A DNA stretch of 47,632 nt from Simkaniaceae bacterium (GTDB lineage Bacteria > Chlamydiota > Chlamydiia > Chlamydiales > JACRBE01): the NCBI GenBank assembly GCA_021734805.1, contig JAIPIG010000014.1:1-47632 (forward strand), given 5' to 3'. Position numbers and translations under genes: made by a program. A model generated the notes under the pieces. It was not told the DNA's origin, searched no databases, and worked only from the letters and a program-made list of their open reading frames with translations. Below, one piece after another: positions 1-7,205 of this stretch (position 1 is the first letter of the stretch; the number at the start of each line of letters is the position of its first letter).

Positions 1-139
1 CGGCGCACCGATGGTCGATCGGGCCGAAGGCCCTTTACCGAACCGACGCGCTATTGACAATAGGCAGAGGTGAGGTAAATCGACCAAGCGGGGATGCCGG
101 CGACAAAAAAAACAACTCTTGAATGACGAGCGGTATATA
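1..139. repeat. Truncated copy of dispersed MITE-like element
   Basis: Positions 1-139 match 37051-37189 with a single visible difference (C at 127, T at 37177). The copy at 37012-37189 is complete and shows the full element, so this one has lost about 39 bp at its left because the window begins inside it. The right end carries the inverted terminal motif CAACTCTTGAATGACGAGCGG followed by TATATA. Inner segments are GC-richer than the surroundings and self-complementary (for example GGGCC-GAA-GGCCC), so the element can fold on itself. No reading frame is apparent. Repeat identity is seen directly; calling it a MITE is inference. Confidence 0.8.
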
Positions 140-149
140 CGGGGATTTT

Positions 150-470
150 TTAAATGCCGTTAGATTGCTCTTTTAACAGGCGCAGAATTTCATAGACTTT
201 ATGTTCTAAATCATTGCCTCTTTTAAAGACCCGCGTTTTTAACGAAAAGCGTTTGGGGTTTGATCGGGTGGTTTCTTGCTTTAATAGACGGGCAATTTGT
301 ATTGTTTTTTTAGACATTTCTTGTTCGGATCTCGAAAGGGTCTTTGTCGATTTGGAGGCTAAGTTGCCCCGACTTTTTTTCTTTAGAGAAGTAGCATGTT
401 GGCGTTGCGTCTTCTTTTGAGGAGAAGAGCTTGTTTTAATGCGTTTTTTTTTATTTCTTGTAGACATCAT
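150..470 (-). CDS. Small highly basic hypothetical protein
   Basis: A 106-residue frame that I do not recognise. The N-terminal half is very rich in Lys, Arg, Ser and Thr (starts MMSTRNKKKRIKTSSS), resembling low-complexity nucleic-acid-binding tails. The C-terminal third looks more folded and helical (LEHKVYEILRLLKEQ). Two ATG codons stand in tandem at the start and no strong Shine-Dalgarno sequence precedes them. It sits alone between a MITE end at 139 and a related terminal motif at 532-562, so it may have been carried or isolated by repeat activity. A 68-residue frame on the other strand overlaps it and is judged a shadow. It could be a nucleoid-associated or histone-like protein, but nothing proves that. 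Confidence 0.45.
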   Translation of the reverse strand: MMSTRNKKKRIKTSSSPQKKTQRQHATSLKKKSRGNLASKSTKTLSRSEQEMSKKTIQIARLLKQETTRSNPKRFSLKTRVFKRGNDLEHKVYEILRLLKEQSNGI

Positions 471-531
471 TCATTTACAATTAAATATCTTATTTAATTT
501 AACAATGTTTATTTAATTATATTAAGTCAAT

Positions 532-562
532 AAATTCCAACTCTTGAATCACTCCCGGTATA
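532..562 (-). repeat. Solo end of the dispersed MITE-like element
   Basis: On the minus strand this 31-bp stretch reads TATA then CCGGGAGTGATTCAAGAG then TTGGAATTT, matching the left end of the intact element at 37012-37042 over about 30 bp. No matching right end in the proper orientation is seen beside it. Shorter copies of the same core occur at 23043-23063 and 47470-47491. It is best read as a remnant or solo terminus. Confidence 0.75.
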
Positions 563-616
563 CTTTGTTGCATCATTCGATAAACTATCAAGTTATTGAC
601 AATAAGGACATTAACA

Positions 617-680
617 ACCACAGAGAGCACAGAGAAAAATCAAGAAAATGCGCATTCCGGTGCTCTGTGCTCTCTGTGGT
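617..680. repeat. Perfect 18-bp inverted repeat hairpin
   Basis: The arms ACCACAGAGAGCACAGAG (617-634) and its exact reverse complement (663-680) enclose a 28-nt spacer. The arm is built of CACAGAG/GCACAG units. No T-tract follows either arm, so a simple terminator is unlikely. The hairpin lies inside a larger imperfect inverted repeat (about 551-574 versus 719-745), pointing to a nested mobile or palindromic element. The stretch 471-759 holds no convincing gene otherwise. Confidence 0.75.
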
Positions 681-759
681 AAAAACTAATAATGAGCATG
701 TTAGGTAAAAAATGAATTATGCAACAATGCCATATACCGAAATGAGTTGTAAAATCGAG

Positions 760-1167
760 TTAGTAATCAAATGGTGTAGAAAAGGATACTATACTAATCA
801 AAAGCCTTATTCCTAAAATTAATAAAAATAGGCCGAAAACTTTTCTTTTCCCAAAGAAAGAGGAAAGGTTCCTGAAATCAAATAGTTGAATACCCGCGCA
901 TAATAAAACTGCACAAACTAATGTTCTGGCAGAAACCCCAATTGCAATTACAAAAGGATTTGTCATAATTTTTTCTAAAGAACCCGGATCCAAATTAACT
1001 TCTTTGTTGTTATTCGCAGACAAATTTCTAATAATGTTTTTCTTTCTAAGAAGAAAAACAAGTAGCAGCGCATCTATAGAGGGTCGGAATATAAGCAATT
1101 TCTGAAAAATCGGGCAAGCCTTATTTTTTGCTGTGTTGAAGCTCTGATATTTACAAGTAGATAGCAA
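760..1167 (-). CDS. Small hypothetical membrane protein
   Basis: Frame of up to 135 residues, not recognised. The C-terminal ~70 residues hold two clear hydrophobic segments (FVIAIGVSARTLVCAVLLCA and VFGLFLLILGIRLLISIV) separated by a basic loop, typical of a small inner-membrane protein. The N-terminal ~65 residues are less convincing. An internal ATG (MTNPFVIAIG) just before the first membrane segment is a plausible real start. Its upstream end lies within about 50 bp of the divergent acyltransferase/ligase gene, leaving little room for promoters. It may be a truncated gene remnant. Confidence 0.4.
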   Translation of the reverse strand: MLSTCKYQSFNTAKNKACPIFQKLLIFRPSIDALLLVFLLRKKNIIRNLSANNNKEVNLDPGSLEKIMTNPFVIAIGVSARTLVCAVLLCAGIQLFDFRNLSSFFGKRKVFGLFLLILGIRLLISIVSFSTPFDY

Positions 1168-1213
1168 ATCATTTATAATGATTCCTTTGAATTTTTTAAT
1201 GAAAGGACCCGGA

Positions 1214-3955
1214 ATGAAAAAGGGGATTGCTAGACTGATTGGTTGGTCTGTCCGTTTATTGCTTTCTTTACGCTATCGCATTAAGATTAAGAATACTAAA
1301 GAACTTAAAAAACTTAAGGGGTCTAAACGGGGCTGCCTTATCTTGCCTAACCATCCGGCTGAAATTGATCCGATTATTGTTCTTGCCCACTTGTGGAAGA
1401 ACTTCAAACCGCATCCTCTTGTTGTTGAAAAGTTCTATTACTATCCCGGAGCCCGCTTTTTCATGGACTTAATGGGAGCCATTCCCATTCCGGATTTCGA
1501 AACATCCGTTAATACTTGGAAAGTGAAGAAAGGGGATGAGGCTTTTGAAAATATTTTGACCCGTTTGAAAAATGGGGAAAATCTTCTGATTTATCCTTCC
1601 GGATTTTTAAAGAGAACGGCGCATGAAAAAATCGGAGGGAGTTCATTGATTAATCGCTTGCTCACTGAGTATCGCGATTTCGATATTGTATTGCTTCGCG
1701 TTGAGGGGCTCTGGGGAAGTATGTTCTCGCGCGCTCTATCCGGAAGCATTCCTCCTTTCTGGGGACTTGTTTGGAAAGGGATTAAAATCTTATTCAAAAA
1801 CTTCCTTTTTTTAACGCCTCGACGTGATGTGACGCTTGAATTTGCCGTCAATCCAATCGATTTTCCTCAGACGGAAGATAAGTTGACTTTGAATCAGTAT
1901 CTTGAGAATTTTTATAACCAATATCGTGATGATGAGGGGCGCATTGTTAAAGAAGAGCCTTTGCGCTTAGTCTCCTATCGGTTTTATAAGGATAAAGTTC
2001 CTCAGGTTGAATTCGATCCGAAGAAACAGAGCCTTTTCCCTGAAGATATCAAAATTTCTCAAAAAACTAAGGATAAGATTAATCCGTATCTTCAAAAAGT
2101 GATTGATAAGCCCGATCTCGAGATAAAAGATGAGATGCAATTATCGGCAGATTTAGGAATGGATTCTCTTGATATTGCGAATGTCTATGCTTTTCTAACT
2201 AAGGAATTTGACTTGCATCTCAAGGTGCAGCCGGGTGAGCTTCGACTCGTGCGTGATTTATATGTTCTTGCTACAAAATGCAAAGAAAAAGAGACAAATC
2301 CTTTTAAAATCGAAGAGAAAAAGATTGCAAAATGGACTGAGGAAGGAATACGCCCCATTCAGGCGCTGATTGATGAGCGCAATATTCCCATTTCCTTTTT
2401 GAAAACATGCGATCGGATGAAAGATCTCGTTGCTTGTGCCGATGCGATCACAGGGGAGTTAACTTATCAGCGCTTTAAGCTTTTAGCCCTCATTCTCTCT
2501 AAAAAAATTGCTAAAATGGAGGGTAAGTATATTGGAATTATGCTTCCTTCTTCATGCGGTGTGTATATTTTAGTCATGGCAATCATGTTAGCAAAAAAGG
2601 TTCCTGTCATGTTGAATTGGACGGCAGGACTGCGCTCTCTTGAACATTCGATTGATCTTTTAAATATTAAAAATGTGATTAGCTCGAGAAAATTCTTAGA
2701 TAAGCTCGATCAAGTGGAATTAGGCCGCCTTGATGATCATTTGAAGTTGATGGAAGATATCCGCTTAAGCATCTCGTTAAAAGACAAAATTGCGGGGGCT
2801 ATGCTTTCCAAGAAAAAGGCAAAAGCGCTGATACGCCATCTCGATCTCGAGTCAATCAATCGAGAAGATCATGCAGTGATCTTATTTACAAGTGGGACCG
2901 AAGCCTATCCAAAAGCAGTTCCACTATCTCATCGCAATATTTTAAGCAATCAGGCGGCTGCTTTGACGTGCATCAACCTTCAGAGTACGGACATTATGTA
3001 TTGTGTTTTGCCCCCTTTTCATTCATTTGGGTTTTGTCTCATTGGGTTATTGCCATTGCTTTGTGGAATGAAGGTCTTTTATGCACCGGATCCGACAGAT
3101 GCTAATCAAATGGCATTCGATATCGAATACTATGGATTAACAATATTGGCTTCGGCTCCGAGCTTTTTGATGAATTTGCTGCGCGTTGTAAAAGATCATG
3201 AGCTTCGCTCAGTTCGTCTATTTGTCTCGGGAGCTGAAAAATCACCTGCCGAATTAGGCTCTTCCCTTGTTCAATTGGGCTCACCTGATGCGACTTTTAT
3301 TGAGGGGTATGGAATCACGGAGTGTTCACCTGTTGTCACAATCCAAAGACCGGGAACGGGGGCAAAAGGTGTAGGACAGCCGCTTCCGGGTATTACACTA
3401 CGGATTATCAATCCCGAAACGGAAGAGGTCATTGATGATGACAAGCCGGGGGAAGTGTGTATTCGCGGACCTTCTGTTTTTGAAGGATATATTGGACCGG
3501 GCAAGGATAAGACTTTCATCGAAATTGAAGGGGAAAAGTATTATCGCAGTGCAGACATTGGATATATTGACGGGATGGGGGCTTTGGTTTTATCGGGACG
3601 CCTCAAGCGGTTTGTAAAAATTGGGGGGGAGATGGTTTCCCTTGCTTCTGTTGAGCATGAATTGATCTGTCAATCACTGGAAAGACATTTTAATATTAAT
3701 CCCAATGAAGCCTGTTTTGTCTTATCGGCTATTGAAAAAGAAGGCGTAAAACCTAAATTAGGTTTATTAACAACATGTGAGCTCGATCGAGATTCAGTCA
3801 ATGAAATGTTGAAAGATTCCGGTTTTGGGCGCATTGTGAAGATTACAAAGGTTGACGTGGTTGATAAGATCCCAACGACAGGGACGGGAAAGATTGACTA
3901 TCGCGCGATCAATGCGAGGTTCCAGCAGGAACTTGCTGATATGGAAGCACTTTAA
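1214..3955 (+). CDS. aas: Three-domain acyltransferase / acyl carrier / acyl-ACP synthetase (Aas-like)
   Basis: Likely activates fatty acids and transfers them to lysophospholipid or glycerophospholipid acceptors at the inner membrane, allowing scavenging of host fatty acids. Domains in order: a PlsC-type acyltransferase with the H-x4-D motif in NHPAEID (H47, D52); a carrier-protein-like segment near residue 315 with the phosphopantetheine-site sequence LGMDSLDI; and an AMP-binding ligase with the P-loop-like FTSGTEAYPKAVPLSHRN near residue 560, then EGYGITECSP and a C-terminal GTGKIDYR lysine loop. The start at 1214 is preceded by AAAGGA at good spacing; an upstream ATG at 1178 lacks one. 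In C. trachomatis, as I recall, acyltransferase and ligase are separate genes, so this 913-residue form is a fusion with an embedded carrier domain. cysS follows after 13 bp. Confidence 0.85.
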   Translation: MKKGIARLIGWSVRLLLSLRYRIKIKNTKELKKLKGSKRGCLILPNHPAEIDPIIVLAHLWKNFKPHPLVVEKFYYYPGARFFMDLMGAIPIPDFETSVNTWKVKKGDEAFENILTRLKNGENLLIYPSGFLKRTAHEKIGGSSLINRLLTEYRDFDIVLLRVEGLWGSMFSRALSGSIPPFWGLVWKGIKILFKNFLFLTPRRDVTLEFAVNPIDFPQTEDKLTLNQYLENFYNQYRDDEGRIVKEEPLRLVSYRFYKDKVPQVEFDPKKQSLFPEDIKISQKTKDKINPYLQKVIDKPDLEIKDEMQLSADLGMDSLDIANVYAFLTKEFDLHLKVQPGELRLVRDLYVLATKCKEKETNPFKIEEKKIAKWTEEGIRPIQALIDERNIPISFLKTCDRMKDLVACADAITGELTYQRFKLLALILSKKIAKMEGKYIGIMLPSSCGVYILVMAIMLAKKVPVMLNWTAGLRSLEHSIDLLNIKNVISSRKFLDKLDQVELGRLDDHLKLMEDIRLSISLKDKIAGAMLSKKKAKALIRHLDLESINREDHAVILFTSGTEAYPKAVPLSHRNILSNQAAALTCINLQSTDIMYCVLPPFHSFGFCLIGLLPLLCGMKVFYAPDPTDANQMAFDIEYYGLTILASAPSFLMNLLRVVKDHELRSVRLFVSGAEKSPAELGSSLVQLGSPDATFIEGYGITECSPVVTIQRPGTGAKGVGQPLPGITLRIINPETEEVIDDDKPGEVCIRGPSVFEGYIGPGKDKTFIEIEGEKYYRSADIGYIDGMGALVLSGRLKRFVKIGGEMVSLASVEHELICQSLERHFNINPNEACFVLSAIEKEGVKPKLGLLTTCELDRDSVNEMLKDSGFGRIVKITKVDVVDKIPTTGTGKIDYRAINARFQQELADMEAL

Positions 3956-3968
3956 AAGGTAAAAATTG

Positions 3969-5393
3969 ATGCAACCGGATGAAAAATCTATTTATTTAAA
4001 GTTGTATAATACTGAGTCTAGACAAAAAGAAAAGATTGTCGCTCATGAACCTTTAAAAATGTATACATGTGGTCCAACTGTCTACGACTATGCCCATATT
4101 GGCAATTTTAGAACCTATGTGTTTGAAGATCTCTTGCGCAAGACTCTCAAGTTTTTTGGTTTTGGTGTCAAGCAGGTGATGAATATCACAGATGTCGATG
4201 ACAAGACGATTAAAGGAGCTGTTGAGGCGCATCAGCCTCTCAGTGAGTATACAAAAAAGTATATCGATGCTTTTTTTGAGGATTTGGAAAGGCTCAATAT
4301 CGAGAAGGCGGAAATCTATCCTAAGGCGACAGATCATATTCCTGAAATGATTGCAATGATCCAAAAATTGCTAGACAAAGGGATTGCCTATATCGGGAAA
4401 GATCAAAGTGTTTATTTTGATATTGCTCAATTTCCATGTTATGGCAAGCTCTCCCATTTTTCGTTAGAGGATCTCAAAGCCAATGCCTCTGAGCAAAATA
4501 GCAGTGATGAGTATGAAAAAGATCATCTTGCCGACTTTGTTCTTTGGAAAGCTTATCAAGAAAAAAGAGATGGGCCCATTTTTTGGGATAGCCCTTTTGG
4601 GAAAGGACGCCCGGGATGGCATATCGAATGCTCAGCGATGGCGATTAAACACCTGGGAGATACTCTCGATATTCATGTTGGAGGAGTGGATAATATCTTC
4701 CCTCATCATGAGAATGAAATTGCTCAATCGGAAGCCTGTACACAGCAATGTTTTGCAAAACATTGGCTCCATTGTGAGCATCTCCTTGTTAATGGAAAAA
4801 AAATGTCTAAAAGTTTAGGCAACTTTTTTACCTTGCGCGATCTCATGGCAAAAGGATTTTCCGGAAAAGAGGTTCGCTTTGCTCTATTACAAGCTCATTA
4901 CCGCATTCAATTGAACTTTACCATAGATGGTTTGCAAGCAGCCAAAAATGCAGTGAGACGGCTGAATGATTTTATTGAGAGACTCAAGCGCATTAATGAA
5001 GGCCCTCATGATTTCGCTTATCGAGACTATTTAATGCAGGCCAAGTGCAACTTTAAAGAGGCTCTAGCCGATGATCTCAATATTTCCGAAGCACTCTCTG
5101 TTATTTTCAATTTAGTTCGCGACATCAATTCTCTGATCGATCGACAGCAAATTTCAGAGAAGGCTGCTTATGAGATCATCACGGTATTACAGCACTTTGA
5201 TCAGGTGCTTGGTGTGATGCTATTTAACGAAGAGCAGGATATTCCCGAAGAACTTTTAGAAGCGCTCCGCTTAAGACAAGAAGCGCGTATTCAAAAAGAC
5301 TTTAAAGCAGCAGATCACTACCGAGATCTAATCCATTCTCACGGATACATTATTGAAGACTCTCCCGAAGGCTCGCAGCTAAAGAAGAGATAG
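3969..5393 (+). CDS. cysS: Cysteinyl-tRNA synthetase
   Basis: Class I aminoacyl-tRNA synthetase charging tRNA-Cys in the cytoplasm. Near the N-terminus it has TCGPTVYDYAHIGNFRTY, containing the zinc-ligand Cys and the HIGH-type signature (HIGN). Further zinc ligands are in GWHIECSAMA and HHENEIAQSEA, and the KMSKS loop is present in NGKKMSKSLGNF. Length (474 aa) is normal for the family. The ATG at 3969 is preferred over an in-frame TTG three bases earlier; an AAGG ribosome-binding site lies about 9 bp upstream. It follows the aas-like gene closely and is convergent with lysS; cysS and lysS are also neighbours in C. trachomatis as I recall. Confidence 0.96.
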   Translation: MQPDEKSIYLKLYNTESRQKEKIVAHEPLKMYTCGPTVYDYAHIGNFRTYVFEDLLRKTLKFFGFGVKQVMNITDVDDKTIKGAVEAHQPLSEYTKKYIDAFFEDLERLNIEKAEIYPKATDHIPEMIAMIQKLLDKGIAYIGKDQSVYFDIAQFPCYGKLSHFSLEDLKANASEQNSSDEYEKDHLADFVLWKAYQEKRDGPIFWDSPFGKGRPGWHIECSAMAIKHLGDTLDIHVGGVDNIFPHHENEIAQSEACTQQCFAKHWLHCEHLLVNGKKMSKSLGNFFTLRDLMAKGFSGKEVRFALLQAHYRIQLNFTIDGLQAAKNAVRRLNDFIERLKRINEGPHDFAYRDYLMQAKCNFKEALADDLNISEALSVIFNLVRDINSLIDRQQISEKAAYEIITVLQHFDQVLGVMLFNEEQDIPEELLEALRLRQEARIQKDFKAADHYRDLIHSHGYIIEDSPEGSQLKKR

Positions 5394-5396
5394 TTA

Positions 5397-5418
5397 GAGG
5401 GAGTTTTGCAATTCCCTC
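5397..5418. terminator. Possible bidirectional terminator between cysS and lysS
   Basis: A GAGGGA / TCCCTC stem (5397-5402, 5413-5418) lies exactly between the two convergent stop codons. The following ATTAGTTTTCTT is only weakly T-rich, so termination efficiency is uncertain. Confidence 0.4.
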
Positions 5419-5419
5419 A

Positions 5420-6994
5420 TTAGTTTTCTTCCGGTTTCATGAGGGGGAAGAAAACGACATCGCGAATCGAGTGAACTCCTGTAAAGAGCATCACAAGGCG
5501 ATCAATTCCAATGCCTAGGCCACCTGCCGGAGGCATCCCTTGGCAGATTGCCTCGATAAATTCTTCATCCATAGGAGAGGCTTCATCATCACCATTTTCT
5601 CTTTTTTGTGCTTGATGCTCGAGGAGCTTGCGCTGGATAACGGGATCGTTGAGTTCACTATAAGCATTACAAAACTCAAAACCGAGAATGAAGGTTTCAA
5701 AGCGTTCGACAATTTGCTCATCTCTTAAATTCGGATTGCGATGGAGTTTGCAAAGGGGTGTTGTTTCAATAGGATGATCAATAATGTGATGGGGTTGAAT
5801 GAGGTGTTTTTCAACGAGTTCTCCAAAAAGATCGGCAATAAGAAGACCTCTTGGTTTATCTTTAACGTCTTCTTCAGTGAGATCTGTTTGTTCAATAAGA
5901 ATTTTTTGCATTTGCATTTCATTGAGAGCATCAACATCAATATTGGCATAACGCTGAATGGCCTCTTTCATTGTCAGGCGTCTCCAAGGCGTTTTGAGAT
6001 CGATTTCATGTTCCTGACTGTCTTTTTCAATACGCGATACAATTTTAGTCGTACCGAATAACTTAAGGGCAATCATTTCAAAAAGTTTTTCAGTGAAGGT
6101 CATGACGTCTTCATAATCCCAATAAGCGCGATACGCTTCGAGCATGGTGAACTCGGGGTTATGCGTTCGGTCGATCCCTTCATTGCGAAAGACTTTACCA
6201 ATTTCAAAAATACGCTCATATCCGCCAATCAAAAGTTTTTTCAATGAGATTTCAAGAGAAATGCGCAAAAACATTTCCTGATCGAGGGCATTGAGCTTTG
6301 TCGTGAAAGGCCTGGCTTCAGCACCGCCATAGATATTTTGTAAAACGGGTGTCTCAACTTCCATAAAATCGTGTTGATCCATATAGTCGCGGATCATTTT
6401 CACAATGGTGCTGCGCAATTTGAATGTTTCCATTACATCTTGATGGCAGATAAGATCGATCCAGCGTTTACGGTAGCGCACGCCCTTGTCGACGAGTCCG
6501 GAGTGTTTATCGGGAAGGGGGAGGAGTGATTTAGCGAGGAGCGTTAGTTTTTTAACATAGATGGTGAGCTCACCTTTATGCGTTTTAAAAACATGTCCTT
6601 CAATACCGATCAAGTCTCCTAAATCGAGTTTTTTTTCAATAAACTTAATGGGTGTGATCTCAGGAGAATCGAGCCCTTCGACCTTCGTGTGATCGCGATT
6701 GAACATGAGCTGAATACGGCCGCTTTCATCTTGGATTTGAGCAAAGGCATTTTTTCCCATCGCTCGAAACAAAATAATACGACCTGCTGCAAAAACGAGA
6801 TCGGATTCACCTCTCTCCGCACCTTCACTTGTTGCTGTCTCACTTGTATATTCAGAAGTTAAATGCGCGCATGAGCTTTTCGATTCAAAGCGATGGGGGT
6901 AGGGATCGACCTTATAGCGCTTAATGTCTTCGAGTTTGCTAAGGCGGTTCTGATATTCTTCAAAATGATGGTATTCGGGACTTTTTTCTGACAT
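5420..6994 (-). CDS. lysS: Lysyl-tRNA synthetase, class II
   Basis: Charges tRNA-Lys. The N-terminal OB-fold anticodon-binding region (about residues 60-155, including AAGRIILFRAMGKNAFAQIQ) is followed by the class II catalytic core. Motif 2 is FRNEGIDRTHNPEFTMLEAY, and motif 3 is GGLGIGIDRLVMLFTG near the C-terminus. Length 524 aa is normal. The start MSEKSPEYHHF has only a weak upstream ribosome-binding site. It converges with cysS and diverges from the membrane-protein gene at 7206. Confidence 0.96.
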   Translation of the reverse strand: MSEKSPEYHHFEEYQNRLSKLEDIKRYKVDPYPHRFESKSSCAHLTSEYTSETATSEGAERGESDLVFAAGRIILFRAMGKNAFAQIQDESGRIQLMFNRDHTKVEGLDSPEITPIKFIEKKLDLGDLIGIEGHVFKTHKGELTIYVKKLTLLAKSLLPLPDKHSGLVDKGVRYRKRWIDLICHQDVMETFKLRSTIVKMIRDYMDQHDFMEVETPVLQNIYGGAEARPFTTKLNALDQEMFLRISLEISLKKLLIGGYERIFEIGKVFRNEGIDRTHNPEFTMLEAYRAYWDYEDVMTFTEKLFEMIALKLFGTTKIVSRIEKDSQEHEIDLKTPWRRLTMKEAIQRYANIDVDALNEMQMQKILIEQTDLTEEDVKDKPRGLLIADLFGELVEKHLIQPHHIIDHPIETTPLCKLHRNPNLRDEQIVERFETFILGFEFCNAYSELNDPVIQRKLLEHQAQKRENGDDEASPMDEEFIEAICQGMPPAGGLGIGIDRLVMLFTGVHSIRDVVFFPLMKPEEN

Positions 6995-7071
6995 GGACTT
7001 AATCGCTTGTTTTTAGTTCAATAGTTTATCGACTCAAATTGTTCTTGTCTAGTCTCGCATTTTTAAAAAAT

Positions 7072-7099
7072 CTCCTCCTATTTATGGAGGGGGTTTTTT
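7072..7099. terminator. Terminator-like hairpin upstream of lysS
   Basis: A 7-bp stem CTCCTCC / GGAGGGG (7072-7078, 7086-7092, one G-T pair) with loop TATTTAT is flanked by A6 on the left and GTTTTTT on the right, so it would terminate in either direction. It sits between divergent genes, where no gene obviously needs a terminator. On the minus strand it could lie in the lysS leader as an attenuator, or it may be a relic of a lost gene. Confidence 0.45.
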
Positions 7100-7205
7100 A
7101 ACCAAAGTCATTCTACTTATATAAAAATCAACGACTTAAGTTAAAAAATATAATTAAAATTTTGTATATATCTTAAAATTTAGGCGTGTTTTTGATACAA
7201 TATTT

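Noticed and set aside
214-420. 68-residue frame opposite the small basic protein
   Set aside because: No ribosome-binding site and fully antisense to the more plausible 106-residue frame.
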